64,000 nt of DNA from Marinobacter sp. LA51 (GCF_030297175.1 NZ_AP028070.1:496001-560000); one strand, 5' to 3'; positions 44,826 to 54,364 are shown, counted from the first letter of the stretch. The notes: generated by a model not told the origin, from the sequence alone. Translations and numbers: made by a program.

Positions 44826-46601
44826 TTAAGCGGCCCAGTGGTCGTCGTCGAACGCCATGAGGCTGCCTTTGCCAGTCTTGATGTCGCCCAGCAGCCAGTG
44901 GATTTCCGGCAGAAGTTTCTCAAAGTAGAAACGGGCAGACACCTGCTTGCTCTCCAGCAGTGGCTTGTTGGCGCCATCCGCTTCCAGCTGCTGACCGGCA
45001 ACACCGGCCATGCGCGACCAGAGGTAGCCGATCACCGTCAGGGCCATCAGTCGCAGGTACGGGGTGGCGGCGGAGCCGGCCTGTTCCGGATCGCTCGGCG
45101 CGTTGCTTGCCAGCCACAGGGTGGCTTCCTCAAGACACTTGATGGCGTCTTTCAGCTCTTCACGATGGGGTGCTTCCGGGTTGTCCTTGAGGTAACCGGT
45201 GAGCACACCAAACAGGCTACGCACCAGCTGTCCGCCCTTCAGGCTGAGCTTGCGGCCGACCAGGTCCATGGCCTGAATGCCGTTGGTACCCTCGTAGATC
45301 CTGGCGATGCGGCCATCACGAACCAGCTGCTCCAGCGGCCAGTCGGTGGTGAATCCGGAACCGCCCAGTACCTGCAGACCGGTGTTGGCGTTGTTGAAGC
45401 CCTCATCGGTCAGGAAGGCTTTGACCACCGGCGTCAGCAGTTGCACCAGATCGTTCGACGATTCACGCACGGCTTCATCGGTGTGGGCCACGGACAGGTC
45501 CAGGTGGTGGCCGGTAAACAGGGCCAGGGCACGCATGCCTTCGTTCAACACTTTCTGGCGCATCAGCATGCGACGCACGTCGGGATGCACGATGATCGGG
45601 TCGGCCGGGCCGTCCGGATTCTTGGGGCCACTCAGGGAACGGCTCTGCAGACGCTCGCGGGCGAAGCCCAGGCTCTCCTGGTAAGCCATTTCGGCCAGGC
45701 CCAGACCCTGCATGCCCACCATCAGACGGGCTTCATTCATCATGGTGAACATGGCACGCATGCCGTCGTTGGGCTCGCCCACCAGCCAGCCTTTGGCGCC
45801 TTCAAAATTCATCACGCAGGTGGCGGAACCCTTGATGCCCATCTTGTGTTCCAGGCCACCACAGAACGCTGGGTTGCGCTCGCCGGTGTCCGGCAGGACC
45901 TTGGGTACCACGAACAGGGAAATGCCCTTGGTGGTGTCGGGCGCACCGGGCAGCTTGGCCAGTACCAGGTGGACAATGTTGTCGACCAGGTCGTGCTCAC
46001 CACCGGTGATCCAGATCTTGGTGCCTTCGATGGCATAGCTGCCGTCGTCGTTCGGTGTCGCGCGAGAGCGGATCAGGCCCAGGTCAGTACCACACTGGGG
46101 CTCGGTCAGGCACATGGTGCCGGTCCACTCGCCGGAGATGAGTTTCTCCAGATACACCTTTTTCAGATCATCAGAGCCGTGGGCGTGAAGGGCGCTGATG
46201 GCGCCGTGGGTGAGGCCCGGGTACATGCCCAGCGAGAGGTTGGTGGAGCAGACCATCTCATCGACAATAAATTTGAGGGTGTGCGGAAGTCCCTGGCCAC
46301 CAAACTCAAGCGGGGCATCCAGGGCGGTCCAGCCACCTTCAACAAACTTTTGATAGGCTTCCTTGAAACCGGCAGGCGTGGTCACCTCGTGAGTCTCGGG
46401 ATCGTAGCTGCAGCCTTCGCGATCGCCAACCTGGTTGGTGGGCTGGATCACTTCCGCGGCCAGCTTGCCGGCTTCGTCAATGACCGCAGAAATCAGGTCG
46501 GGAGTGGCGTCGGCGTATTTTTCCAGCTCGTGGAGCCGGTCTGCACCCAATACATCAAACAACAGAAAGCGAAGATCGTTCGCGGGAGCCTGGTATTGCA
46601 T
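44826..46601 (-). CDS. Acyl-CoA dehydrogenase (DmdC/FadE-like, long C-terminal domain)
   Basis: FAD-dependent alpha,beta-dehydrogenase of fatty acyl-CoAs, 591 residues. Acyl-CoA_dh_N ('DAPLEFGGQGLPHTLKFIVD'), the FAD/substrate segment 'GTMCLTEPQCGTDLGLIRSR', 'WITGGEHDL', and the helical C-domain with 'VRDGRIARIYEGTNGIQAMD' (catalytic Glu in YEGTNG near 437) are all seen. The 120-residue C-terminal extension is found in the DmdC (methylmercaptopropionyl-CoA dehydrogenase) and related long-chain groups; the substrate here is uncertain. Ribosome site GAGGAGAG precedes ATG 46601. It diverges from the SDR gene by 238 bp, in which I find no clear operator. Confidence 0.92.
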   Translation of the reverse strand: MQYQAPANDLRFLLFDVLGADRLHELEKYADATPDLISAVIDEAGKLAAEVIQPTNQVGDREGCSYDPETHEVTTPAGFKEAYQKFVEGGWTALDAPLEFGGQGLPHTLKFIVDEMVCSTNLSLGMYPGLTHGAISALHAHGSDDLKKVYLEKLISGEWTGTMCLTEPQCGTDLGLIRSRATPNDDGSYAIEGTKIWITGGEHDLVDNIVHLVLAKLPGAPDTTKGISLFVVPKVLPDTGERNPAFCGGLEHKMGIKGSATCVMNFEGAKGWLVGEPNDGMRAMFTMMNEARLMVGMQGLGLAEMAYQESLGFARERLQSRSLSGPKNPDGPADPIIVHPDVRRMLMRQKVLNEGMRALALFTGHHLDLSVAHTDEAVRESSNDLVQLLTPVVKAFLTDEGFNNANTGLQVLGGSGFTTDWPLEQLVRDGRIARIYEGTNGIQAMDLVGRKLSLKGGQLVRSLFGVLTGYLKDNPEAPHREELKDAIKCLEEATLWLASNAPSDPEQAGSAATPYLRLMALTVIGYLWSRMAGVAGQQLEADGANKPLLESKQVSARFYFEKLLPEIHWLLGDIKTGKGSLMAFDDDHWAA

Positions 46602-46839
46602 GGAGTACTCTCCTCAGTGTGCTTCTTGACCTTGAGACGCCGAGCCAATCGCCCGAAATCTTGTGGTGTCTGTTGGTGTGGTTAATCAGAACCGGATATT
46701 CATACGCCCGTTTTAATGTCCCGGTTCACAGGCGCCAGCAGTCCAGCCATTAAATTGTTCGTATTTCCTTCAGGATCTGAGCGCGCGACTCAAGAGCGAG
46801 CCCGAGCGCTAGAATGTTCACAGCAGTGGGAGAGATACC

Positions 46840-47583
46840 ATGGAACGAGTGCTGATAGCTGGGGCGTCGGGAGCCATTGGTGCTGCATTGGCGGAGGCCA
46901 TTCTGGCCGAGTACCCGGATAGCCGGGTAGTGGGTCTGTGCCGGAACCCGGATCGGGCGCCCGAGACGTTGCGCAGCTCCGATCGGGTCATGTTGGTGCC
47001 TTGGGATGCCAGTGACGGCAGTTCTCTGGCCTCAGTGACCGATGCTCTGGAATCTGTGTTCCCGGCCCGAGAGGGTATCGACACACTTATTTATGCGGTC
47101 GGCTTGCTGCATTCCGACACCGTGTTTCCGGAGAAACGCCTGGAAGACTTGTCTGCCGACGCTATGAGCCAGGCTTTTGCAGTCAATGTCACCGGATTTG
47201 GCCTGCTGGTGCAGGCTCTGATCCCGTGGCTCAGGCACAAGGAGCTGAAACGTATTGCGGCAATTTCGGCGAAGGTGGGGTCCATCACCGACAACCGCCT
47301 TGGCGGCTGGTACACCTACCGGAGCTCCAAGGCGGCTCTGAATATGCTGGTGCGGGGGCTGTCGGTGGAGTTGCCCCGGCGTTGTATGCCGGTAGCCTGT
47401 GTGGCGCTGCACCCGGGCACTACCGAGTCGACGTTCAGTGAGCCGTTTCGTCAGTCGTTGGCGCAACTGAAGGTACATACGCCGGCGCAGACTGCGGAGA
47501 ATCTGCTCAAGGTCATAGGCAATGTGAACAGTGACGACAACGGCCGCTTCCTGAGTTGGGATGGTTCAGAATTGCCTTGGTAG
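46840..47583 (+). CDS. Short-chain dehydrogenase/reductase
   Basis: A 247-residue SDR with the dinucleotide motif 'IAGASGAIGAALAEAIL' at residues 5-21, 'LIYAVGLLHS' in place of the NNAG segment, and active-site Tyr/Lys in 'WYTYRSSKAALNMLV' (YxxxK near 159-163). It resembles the C-factor/CsgA-like group. The substrate is unknown. Ribosome site GGGAGAG lies about 6 nt before ATG 46840. It converges on the chrR gene, with a bidirectional terminator between them. Confidence 0.88.
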   Translation: MERVLIAGASGAIGAALAEAILAEYPDSRVVGLCRNPDRAPETLRSSDRVMLVPWDASDGSSLASVTDALESVFPAREGIDTLIYAVGLLHSDTVFPEKRLEDLSADAMSQAFAVNVTGFGLLVQALIPWLRHKELKRIAAISAKVGSITDNRLGGWYTYRSSKAALNMLVRGLSVELPRRCMPVACVALHPGTTESTFSEPFRQSLAQLKVHTPAQTAENLLKVIGNVNSDDNGRFLSWDGSELPW

Positions 47584-47597
47584 GTTATGGCGGGCAC

Positions 47598-47628
47598 AAA
47601 AAAAGGGCGATCAACGATCGCCCTTTTT
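47598..47628. terminator. Bidirectional intrinsic terminator between the SDR gene and chrR
   Basis: GGGCGATC (47605-47612) and GATCGCCC (47616-47623) form a perfect 8-bp stem around loop AAC, with seven A's before and five T's after. It works in either direction. Confidence 0.93.
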
Positions 47629-47644
47629 GTCAGCCTTGAGCCGC

Positions 47645-48283
47645 TCAGCGGATGAACGGGTTCAGCATCCGGGTAAAAGTGCCGGTCAGTTTTACCGGGG
47701 CACTCAATACCGACAGCGTGATGCAATCTTCACAACCCACAGCCACGGGCTTGTGTTCGTCCTTGTCATCCAGCACAACAAAGTCCCACTGATTGAACAC
47801 ACCTTTCTGGTCGGCAAATGCACCTTGCAAGACGATTGTGGTTTCTTCGCCCCGGTGGGTGTGGGCCGGAGCCTTGCCGCCTGCCGCCAGTTTCTGCAAC
47901 ACAACCTGCTCGGACTGACCCGGGAAGCGATCGGTAATGTCCAGCACGCTGACATCACCCAGCTGCCGCTTCCAAGGCAGCTTGTTGATGTCGTCGCCGA
48001 GCAGCTTCTGTAAGACACTGATCCGTGGCGCTGTGGCAGCCTTGGCTGCTTCCGCCGGCTCACTGTCGATCATGGAGAGAATGCTATCGAACATGCCCTC
48101 GGAAACAGACACCTTAGGCTGTTGTTCCATCATCACCGCACCCAGGCTGTCGAGCGTATCGACGCGACTGCGGCAATGTGGACATTCGTCCAGGTGCAGC
48201 CGAATGCACAGAGCATGCGGCTCGCTCAGATTGCCTGCGCTGTATTCCATCAAGCTCAGACTGTCGGGATGATGACGTGTCAT
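47645..48283 (-). CDS. chrR: ChrR-type zinc anti-sigma factor with cupin domain
   Basis: A 212-residue cytoplasmic anti-sigma factor. The N-terminal zinc-binding anti-sigma domain shows 'LHLDECPHCRSRVDTL' (His-x3-Cys-x2-Cys), and the C-terminal cupin domain carries metal ligands in 'APAHTHRGEETTIVLQGAF'. In Rhodobacter ChrR binds RpoE and releases it on singlet oxygen or organic hydroperoxide. Start ATG 48283 overlaps the sigma gene stop by 4 bp. The pair has the same order and coupling as characterised rpoE-chrR operons. Confidence 0.92.
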   Translation of the reverse strand: MTRHHPDSLSLMEYSAGNLSEPHALCIRLHLDECPHCRSRVDTLDSLGAVMMEQQPKVSVSEGMFDSILSMIDSEPAEAAKAATAPRISVLQKLLGDDINKLPWKRQLGDVSVLDITDRFPGQSEQVVLQKLAAGGKAPAHTHRGEETTIVLQGAFADQKGVFNQWDFVVLDDKDEHKPVAVGCEDCITLSVLSAPVKLTGTFTRMLNPFIR

Positions 48284-48879
48284 ACGTTTTGATCCTGCAA
48301 AATCACTTTCAACTTGTTCAACGCCAAGCGAACCCGGCTTTTCACTGTGCCAAGGGGAATATTCAACTCATTCGCGACCATCTGGTGCGACTTGTGTTCC
48401 ATGTAGACCTTGGCAATCACGGTAGTCTGTTCTTCGGGCAAATGCGTCAGCGACTCCCGAATGCGCCGCTCCGACATGAGACGGTGCAACGATGTGACGG
48501 GTTCGTTCTCATTGTCTCCGGGAATCTGCCAGAGATCTTCGGTTTCAACCGGCATTTCCGCGCTAGTGCGCTGCATCTTACGCAGCATGTCGATGCGCTG
48601 GTTCCGGGCGATGGTGAAAATCCAGGTCGAGGCGGCGGCCTTGCGCCAGTCGTAGAGGCAGGATCGACGCCAAATGGAAACGAAGACCTCCTGAACCAGC
48701 TCTTCGGCATGGCTCGCCAGTCCGTTTGCCATGGCGTAATACTTGATCTGCGGGCCAAAGTGCTCAAAGAGCGCGTGGTAAGCCGCGCGATCCTGGTTCT
48801 TGCCCACTTTCTGCAGCAACTGGCTCCAAGGGTCTTTTCTTCCTTCAGAGCTGGTCGGTTTTTGCTCCAGTGTGCTCAC
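48280..48879 (-). CDS. rpoE: ECF RNA polymerase sigma factor (RpoE/ChrR-partner group)
   Basis: A 199-residue group 4 sigma factor with region 2 ('YHALFEHFGPQIKYYAMANG', 'AEELVQEVFVSIWR', 'ASTWIFTIARNQRIDMLRK') and region 4 ('LPEEQTTVIAKVYMEHKSHQ', 'ELNIPLGTVKSRVRLALNKL'). GTG 48879 is chosen because AAGGAG lies 6-7 nt upstream; ATGs at 48936 and nearby lack a ribosome site. It is predicted to direct a photo-oxidative stress regulon. A TGATCC-N18-TAAATT promoter stands upstream. Symbol follows the Rhodobacter RpoE-ChrR usage, not E. coli envelope-stress RpoE. Confidence 0.9.
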   Translation of the reverse strand: MSTLEQKPTSSEGRKDPWSQLLQKVGKNQDRAAYHALFEHFGPQIKYYAMANGLASHAEELVQEVFVSIWRRSCLYDWRKAAASTWIFTIARNQRIDMLRKMQRTSAEMPVETEDLWQIPGDNENEPVTSLHRLMSERRIRESLTHLPEEQTTVIAKVYMEHKSHQMVANELNIPLGTVKSRVRLALNKLKVILQDQNV

Positions 48880-48960
48880 TGGACGCTCCTTGACAGATAC
48901 ATGATTCGAACTTGTTCTAGCCATCATTCTATGCACTCGTCCCGGGTTTGTCAGTCAGGT

Positions 48961-48990
48961 AATTTACGGGCCGGATCGGTGCCCGGATCA
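48961..48990 (-). promoter_or_regulatory. ECF-type autoregulatory promoter of the sigma/chrR operon
   Basis: On the minus strand TGATCC (48990-48985) is followed after 18 bp by TAAATT (48966-48961). The RpoE-ChrR consensus in Rhodobacter is TGATCC with TAAGA-like -10 at 17-18 bp. Initiation near 48954 leaves about 75 nt before GTG 48879. Confidence 0.65.
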
Positions 48991-49053
48991 GTGCAAATAC
49001 GAAAAAGAAGGATGGGTGAGGGGGCAGGCGGCGCTTCCGGAGAAGCGCCGGGT

Positions 49054-50964
49054 TCACTCCTCCAGGTAGGTGTAGCCTTCCAGGCCTGCGGTCAGCTCCG
49101 CCAACAACTGCATTCGCTGGGAACCGGACAGGTGACTGGCGCTGAATTTCTGCTGGTAAGTCTTGAGCAGGTCCTCGGGCTCGAAGTTAACGTAGCGCAG
49201 CACCTTGGAAACCGTATCGCCGGTGATCCGCTGGCCAATGCTGAAGCCGCCTTCCGGATTCAGTTTCACATCTACCGAATGCGTGTCGCCAAACAGGTTG
49301 TGCATGTCGCCGAGAATTTCCTGGTAGGCCCCGGTCATGAAGAAGCCCATGAGCATTGGCTCGCCCGGGCTTTCCTCGGGCAGCGGCAGGGTGGTTTCTG
49401 TGCCCTGGCCGTCAACGTACTGGTCAATGCGGCCATCGGAATCGCAGGTGATGTCCTGGATAACGGCGCGGCGAGTCATTGGCCGGTTCAGGCCGTTGAT
49501 CGGCATTACCGGGAAGATCTGGTCGATGCCCCAAACATCCGGCAGCGACTGGAACAGGGAGAAGTTCACGAACAGCTTTTCCGCCAGTTTCTCATTCAGT
49601 TCGTCAATGATCTCCCGGTGCGCCCGATTGGCCGAATTCAGCTGGTTCCGCAGCAGGCGGCAGCAGCGGGTGTAGAGGGTTTCGGCGTCGGCACGTTCCG
49701 GTAACGACAGCACGCCATGGGCAAACTGGCCATGGACATCGGCCATGGCGTGGAGCACGTCGTGGTAGATCTCGGCCAGCGAGCGCGGGGTGTCGGAATC
49801 CTCCAGGCTGAGCAGATCCCGCCACAGATCATGCAATGGCCCCGGTGCCTCGGGCGACGGCTGCTCCGGGCTGCGGTCCTGGGGTACTTCCCGGTCAATC
49901 ACATTGGTCACCAGCACGGAGTGATGCGCAGTCAGGGCCCGGCCCGATTCGCTGATCAGGTTTGGGTGCGGGATGCCGTAGCGGTCGCATTCGGTCTGCA
50001 GGACATGAATCACGTTGTAGGCGTATTCGTGCACGCTGTAGTTCATCGAGCAACTGCTGCGGGAACGGGTGCCCTCGTAGTCCACGCCCAGGCCGCCGCC
50101 AATGTCCACGGTGCCGATGGGCGCGCCCAACTGGCGCAACTCGCTGTAGAAACGCGCGCATTCCCTTAGGCCGGTCTGGATGTCGCGGATGTTGGCAATT
50201 TGCGAGCCCAGGTGAAAGTGCAGCAATTGCAGGGTGTCGAGGGCGCCGGCCTGGCGAAGGGTGTTGACCACATCCAGCACCTGGCTGGCGGACAGTCCGA
50301 ACTTGGATTTCTCGCCGCCGGTATTCTGCCAGTTGCCCTTGCCGATCGTGGCCAGGCGGGCGCGCACACCTATCAGTGGCGACACACCCAAATCCCGGGC
50401 TTCGTCCAGAATCAGTGGCAGTTCTGACTGCTTTTCCACCACGATAAATACCCGGTGGCCCAGCTTCTGGCCGATCAGTGCCAGGCGAATGTATTCCCGG
50501 TCCTTGTAGCCGTTGCAGACAATGACCGAACCGGGCTGCCGGGACATGGCCAGCACCGCCATCAGTTCGGGCTTGCTGCCAGCCTCCAGACCGATCTGGC
50601 CTTGGCTGGCGGCGGGTTCGGCCGACAACAGCTCTTCTATCACCCGGCGCTGCTGGTTGACCTTGATCGGATACACCGCAGTGTACTGGCCTTGATAGCC
50701 CTGGTCGCCGGCAACCATGTTGAAGGCGCCGCACAGTTTGTTGACCCGATCGTGCAGGATGTCGGTGAAGCGGATGAGCACCGGCAGCTGTATGCCGGAC
50801 TGCAGCAGCGACTGAGTCAGGTCTGGCAGGTTGATGCGGGCCGGACTGTGGCCACGATCCGGGCGGACCAGCACCTGGCCCTGATCATTCACACCGATGT
50901 AGCCATCGCTCCAATGGGCAATGTTGTAGACCTTGTGGGCAGTGGTGCCGCTGGATTCGCTCAT
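49054..50964 (-). CDS. speA: Biosynthetic arginine decarboxylase
   Basis: PLP enzyme that converts arginine to agmatine for putrescine and spermidine synthesis. The 636-residue protein has the opening 'VYNIAHWSDGYIGVNDQGQV', PLP lysine in 'YTAVYPIKVNQQR' near residue 100, the specificity segment 'HFHLGSQIANIRDIQTGL', '[19 protein letters not shown]' and 'VPQDRSPEQ' loop. The fold is alanine-racemase plus a speA-specific insertion. It diverges from speE across 212 bp, giving a compact polyamine locus. Confidence 0.96.
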   Translation of the reverse strand: MSESSGTTAHKVYNIAHWSDGYIGVNDQGQVLVRPDRGHSPARINLPDLTQSLLQSGIQLPVLIRFTDILHDRVNKLCGAFNMVAGDQGYQGQYTAVYPIKVNQQRRVIEELLSAEPAASQGQIGLEAGSKPELMAVLAMSRQPGSVIVCNGYKDREYIRLALIGQKLGHRVFIVVEKQSELPLILDEARDLGVSPLIGVRARLATIGKGNWQNTGGEKSKFGLSASQVLDVVNTLRQAGALDTLQLLHFHLGSQIANIRDIQTGLRECARFYSELRQLGAPIGTVDIGGGLGVDYEGTRSRSSCSMNYSVHEYAYNVIHVLQTECDRYGIPHPNLISESGRALTAHHSVLVTNVIDREVPQDRSPEQPSPEAPGPLHDLWRDLLSLEDSDTPRSLAEIYHDVLHAMADVHGQFAHGVLSLPERADAETLYTRCCRLLRNQLNSANRAHREIIDELNEKLAEKLFVNFSLFQSLPDVWGIDQIFPVMPINGLNRPMTRRAVIQDITCDSDGRIDQYVDGQGTETTLPLPEESPGEPMLMGFFMTGAYQEILGDMHNLFGDTHSVDVKLNPEGGFSIGQRITGDTVSKVLRYVNFEPEDLLKTYQQKFSASHLSGSQRMQLLAELTAGLEGYTYLEE

Positions 50965-51103
50965 GCTTGCTATCCTGTCAGAAAACCGGGGCCGGCGAGA
51001 TAGGGGCAGACGCGGCCGATTGTATGGTCGCCATTGTATGGATTCCGCTCGCCGGCTAAAAGAACCGGGTGTGGAAACTACACGACAAGTCCGGCGATTA
51101 AAG

Positions 51104-51133
51104 CTTTAGCTACCGGGGTGGCATGCCTACAAT
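51104..51133 (+). promoter_or_regulatory. Weak sigma-70 promoter candidate for speE
   Basis: TACAAT (51128-51133, 5/6 match to TATAAT) with a poor -35, TTTAGC (51105-51110), at 17 bp. Initiation near 51140 leaves a leader of about 37 nt. The rest of the speA/speE gap shows no other clear signal. Confidence 0.35.
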
Positions 51134-51176
51134 ACGCCCCTTAACCCGGCTCATGGACCACAGCAGGAGAAGTACG

Positions 51177-52058
51177 ATGACGGCATTGAACGAAGGTTGG
51201 TTTACCGAAGTATTCCAGGATCACGGGACGGCATTTTCCCTGCAGGTGAAAAAGAAGGTGCATGAGGAGCAGACGCCGTTCCAGAAGCTGGAAATCTATG
51301 AAACCGAAACCTTCGGCAACCTGATGGTGCTGGACGGTTGCGTGATGTTGACCAGTCGCGACAACTTCCTGTACCACGAGATGATGACCCACCCGGCCTT
51401 GTTCACCCACAAGGATCCGCGCAAGGTAGTGATCATTGGTGGTGGCGACTGTGGCACCCTGAAAGAAGTGCTCAAGCATCCGGGCGTAGAAGAAGCCTGG
51501 CAGGTGGAGATTGATGAGCGGGTCACCCGGGTTTCGGAAAAGTACTTCCCGGAGCTGTGTGAATCCAATGGTGATCCCCGGGCCAATTTCTTCTTTGGCG
51601 ATGGCATCCAGTGGATTCGTGACATCGAGCCCAATAGCCTCGATTTGATCATCATCGACAGCACCGATCCGGTCGGTCCGGCCGAAGGCCTGTTCGCCCT
51701 CGATTTCTATCGCGATGCCATGCTGGCTCTGCGTGACGGCGGCTTGATCGTGCAGCAGAGCGAGTCTCCGCTGTTGCACACCAGCACCATCATCAAGTCG
51801 ATTCACGACGACATGCGCAAGGCCGGCTTTGACCACGTCCAGACCCTGCCATTCCCGCAGCCGGTTTATCCCACGGGCTGGTGGAGCTGCACCATGGCGG
51901 GCAAAGACAAGCCTGTGCGCTATTTCCGCGAGGAAGATGCCGAGAACCGTCCGTTTGTTACCCGTTATTACAACCCGGGTACCCACCACGGCGCCCTGGC
52001 GATGCCGCAGTTCATGGTTGATGAACTGGAGGATCACGTCATACCCGGCGAGGGCTGA
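51177..52058 (+). CDS. speE: Spermidine synthase
   Basis: Transfers an aminopropyl group from decarboxylated SAM to putrescine. The 293 residues carry the Rossmann signature 'VVIIGGGDCGTLKEVLKHPG' near 80-99, 'VEIDERVTRVSEKYF', the gate-keeping 'IIIDSTDPVGPAEGLFALDF' and 'QQSESPLLH'. Start ATG 51177 has AGGAG about 7 nt upstream; an in-frame ATG 18 codons earlier is unsupported. Its partner speD (SAM decarboxylase) is not in the window. Confidence 0.96.
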   Translation: MTALNEGWFTEVFQDHGTAFSLQVKKKVHEEQTPFQKLEIYETETFGNLMVLDGCVMLTSRDNFLYHEMMTHPALFTHKDPRKVVIIGGGDCGTLKEVLKHPGVEEAWQVEIDERVTRVSEKYFPELCESNGDPRANFFFGDGIQWIRDIEPNSLDLIIIDSTDPVGPAEGLFALDFYRDAMLALRDGGLIVQQSESPLLHTSTIIKSIHDDMRKAGFDHVQTLPFPQPVYPTGWWSCTMAGKDKPVRYFREEDAENRPFVTRYYNPGTHHGALAMPQFMVDELEDHVIPGEG

Positions 52059-52240
52059 TACGGCGACGGCACCTGAACCTGTAGTCGTTTCTGGCGGGTT
52101 TCGGGTGTCGTCATTCCTTCCGGCTATGAGCGGCTGGTTGCTTTGATCAAGATGGTCTCTACGGAGCAGGATGGCTTGACTAGACTGATGGAGCAGTGGG
52201 AAATGATCTGAGATAGGGAACTACGTCAGGAGAGGGAACC

Positions 52241-52441
52241 ATGACGGTGCGACAAGGGGAGTCTGAGAAAAACTGGTTCCGGTCAGAGCGCTTGAGTTCG
52301 GTGAATGGTGAGTATTTCTTTGAAACCCGGGAGGGTTCAATTGAAGGCCCTTTTGAGTCTGAGCTTGAGGCTGTGCTGGAATTGCGTGTGTATTTGCAAA
52401 AGGCTGAGTACCAGTCGTACTGTGCCCAGCTAACACACTAA
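52241..52441 (+). CDS. Small conserved protein, DUF6316-like
   Basis: A 66-residue protein with 'NWFRSERLSSVNGEYFFETR', 'EGSIEGPFESELEAVLEL' and 'VYLQKAEYQS'. This resembles the DUF6316 family of pseudomonads and Marinobacter; function unknown. AGGAGAGG lies about 6 nt before ATG 52241 and an intrinsic terminator follows at once, so it is probably monocistronic. Confidence 0.75.
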   Translation: MTVRQGESEKNWFRSERLSSVNGEYFFETREGSIEGPFESELEAVLELRVYLQKAEYQSYCAQLTH

Positions 52442-52453
52442 AGTGTAACCACG

Positions 52454-52481
52454 AAAAAAGGCGCCGAAGGGCGCCTTTTTT
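52454..52481. terminator. Bidirectional intrinsic terminator after the DUF6316-like gene
   Basis: GGCGCC (52460-52465) and GGCGCC (52470-52475) form a 6-bp stem with loop GAAG, flanked by six A's and six T's. It also lies 23 nt beyond the convergent amtB stop. Confidence 0.92.
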
Positions 52482-52503
52482 GTTGGGATCGAGAGGCCGT
52501 GTA

Positions 52504-53772
52504 TTACTTGGCGCTCACAAACTCCGGGTAGGCTTCCATACCACACTCGGACAGATCCACACCTTCGTACTCGTCTTCTTCGCTGACCCGCAGGCCCATC
52601 ACGGCTTTCAGGATGCCCCAGACGACCAGGCTGGCGACGAAAACCCAGGCGAAGATGGTGATTGCGCCGATGATCTGGCCACTGAAGCTTGCGCCACCGT
52701 TGGTGATCGGAACCAGCAGCAGACCCAGCAGGCCACAGACACCGTGGACCGAGATGGCACCGACCGGATCGTCGATACGCAGCTTGTCCATGGTGACGAT
52801 GCTCAGTACTACCAGGACACCGCCGAAGGCGCCGAACAGGGTAGCGGTCAGAGCGCTCGGAGTGGACGGCTCAGCGGTGATCACCACCAGGCCAGCCAGG
52901 GCGCCGTTCAACAGCATGGTCAGGTCGGCCTTGCCAAACATCAGGCGAGCGGTGATCAGGGCGGCAACCGCACCACCGGCAGCGGCGGTGTTGGTGTTCA
53001 GGAACACCATGGCCACGGAGTTGGCGCTGGCGATGTCGCCCAGCTTCAGTACCGAGCCACCGTTGAAGCCGAACCAGCCCATCCACAGGATGAAGGTACC
53101 GAGAGTAGCCAGCGGCAGGTTGGCACCCGGGAAGGCGCGGATCTCGCCGTTCGCACCGTATTTGCCTTTACGGGCACCCAGCAGGATAACACCCGCCAGA
53201 GCCGCGGCCGCACCCGCCATGTGAACGATGCCGGAGCCGGCAAAGTCGCTGAAGCCCAGGTCACCCAGGGAGTACATACCGAAGACAGACGCGCCGCCCC
53301 AGGTCCATGCACCTTCCATCGGGTAGATGAAGCCGGTCATGACAACCGCGAAGATCAGGAAGGCCCAGAGCTTCATACGCTCAGCCACGGCACCGGAAAC
53401 GATGGACATGGCGGTAGCGACGAACACCACCTGGAAGAAGAAGTCAGAAGCGCCGGAGTAGATGGAGCCACCCTCGAAGCCGTCTTCACGGCCGGCGAAG
53501 TCACCCAGAACAGCTGCGGTATCTACGTCGGCGATGCCGGACAGGAAGATGTTACCGCCGTACATGATGGCGTAACCGCACACCAGGTACATGATGCAGG
53601 AGATGGCAAACAGTGCCACGTTCTTGGTCAGAATTTCCGTGGTGTTCTTGGAGCGTACCAGGCCGGCTTCCAGCATGGCGAAGCCCGCGGCCATCCACAT
53701 TACTAAGGCGCCGCACACCAGGAAATAGAAGGTATCCATTGCGTACTGCAGGTGAAAAAGATTGCTTTCCAT
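52504..53772 (-). CDS. amtB: Ammonium transporter AmtB
   Basis: Trimeric inner-membrane ammonium channel of 422 residues with 11 predicted transmembrane helices ('FYFLVCGALVMWMAAGFAML', 'LAGVILLGARKG', 'LPLATLGTFILWMGWFGFNG', 'VHGVCGLLGLLLVP'). The pore His residues lie in the 'GSGIVHMAGAAAALAG' and 'SVHGVCGLLG' segments. The C-terminal cytoplasmic tail 'LRVSEEDEYEGVDLSECGME' is the GlnK-binding region. The gene is 75 nt downstream of glnK, the usual order, and shares its nitrogen-regulated promoter. GGAGGG precedes ATG 53772. Confidence 0.96.
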   Translation of the reverse strand: MESNLFHLQYAMDTFYFLVCGALVMWMAAGFAMLEAGLVRSKNTTEILTKNVALFAISCIMYLVCGYAIMYGGNIFLSGIADVDTAAVLGDFAGREDGFEGGSIYSGASDFFFQVVFVATAMSIVSGAVAERMKLWAFLIFAVVMTGFIYPMEGAWTWGGASVFGMYSLGDLGFSDFAGSGIVHMAGAAAALAGVILLGARKGKYGANGEIRAFPGANLPLATLGTFILWMGWFGFNGGSVLKLGDIASANSVAMVFLNTNTAAAGGAVAALITARLMFGKADLTMLLNGALAGLVVITAEPSTPSALTATLFGAFGGVLVVLSIVTMDKLRIDDPVGAISVHGVCGLLGLLLVPITNGGASFSGQIIGAITIFAWVFVASLVVWGILKAVMGLRVSEEDEYEGVDLSECGMEAYPEFVSAK

Positions 53773-53847
53773 TTGAAGCCCTCCGCACGAGGCTTTTCAG
53801 GTTATAAGTTTTTTTGCGCTGGCTAAGTCTTTCTTTTTAGATCTGGA

Positions 53848-54216
<369 letters not shown>

Positions 54217-54297
54217 TCAAAGGCTTCTGGGCCAGCGGTTGGGTTCGGAATGCTGCCACCTCGCACACCAATTGTGCGGATTGCGTACGAGAGCTTT

Positions 54298-54313
54298 AGC
54301 ATCGGGTGTGCCA
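54298..54313 (-). promoter_or_regulatory. Sigma-54 promoter of glnK-amtB
   Basis: On the minus strand TGGCAC at 54313-54308 and TGCT at 54301-54298 give the invariant GG and GC with 10 bp between (GG-N10-GC). This matches the -24/-12 consensus TGGCACG-N4-TTGCT closely. Initiation near 54287 leaves a leader of about 100 nt before glnK. Confidence 0.8.
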
Positions 54314-54364
54314 ACGCAAAAAAAATCTTTAATAACAGTCGTCTAGCGAACGGCTGTCCCAGAT

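Noticed and set aside
44838..46685. 615-codon open frame antisense to the acyl-CoA dehydrogenase gene
   Set aside because: The opposite strand carries a complete acyl-CoA dehydrogenase with all motifs; the antisense product is His/Gln/Gly-rich without domains.
52480..53706. Long open frame antisense to amtB (408 codons)
   Set aside because: Glycine/aspartate/histidine-rich low-complexity translation opposite an unmistakable AmtB gene.
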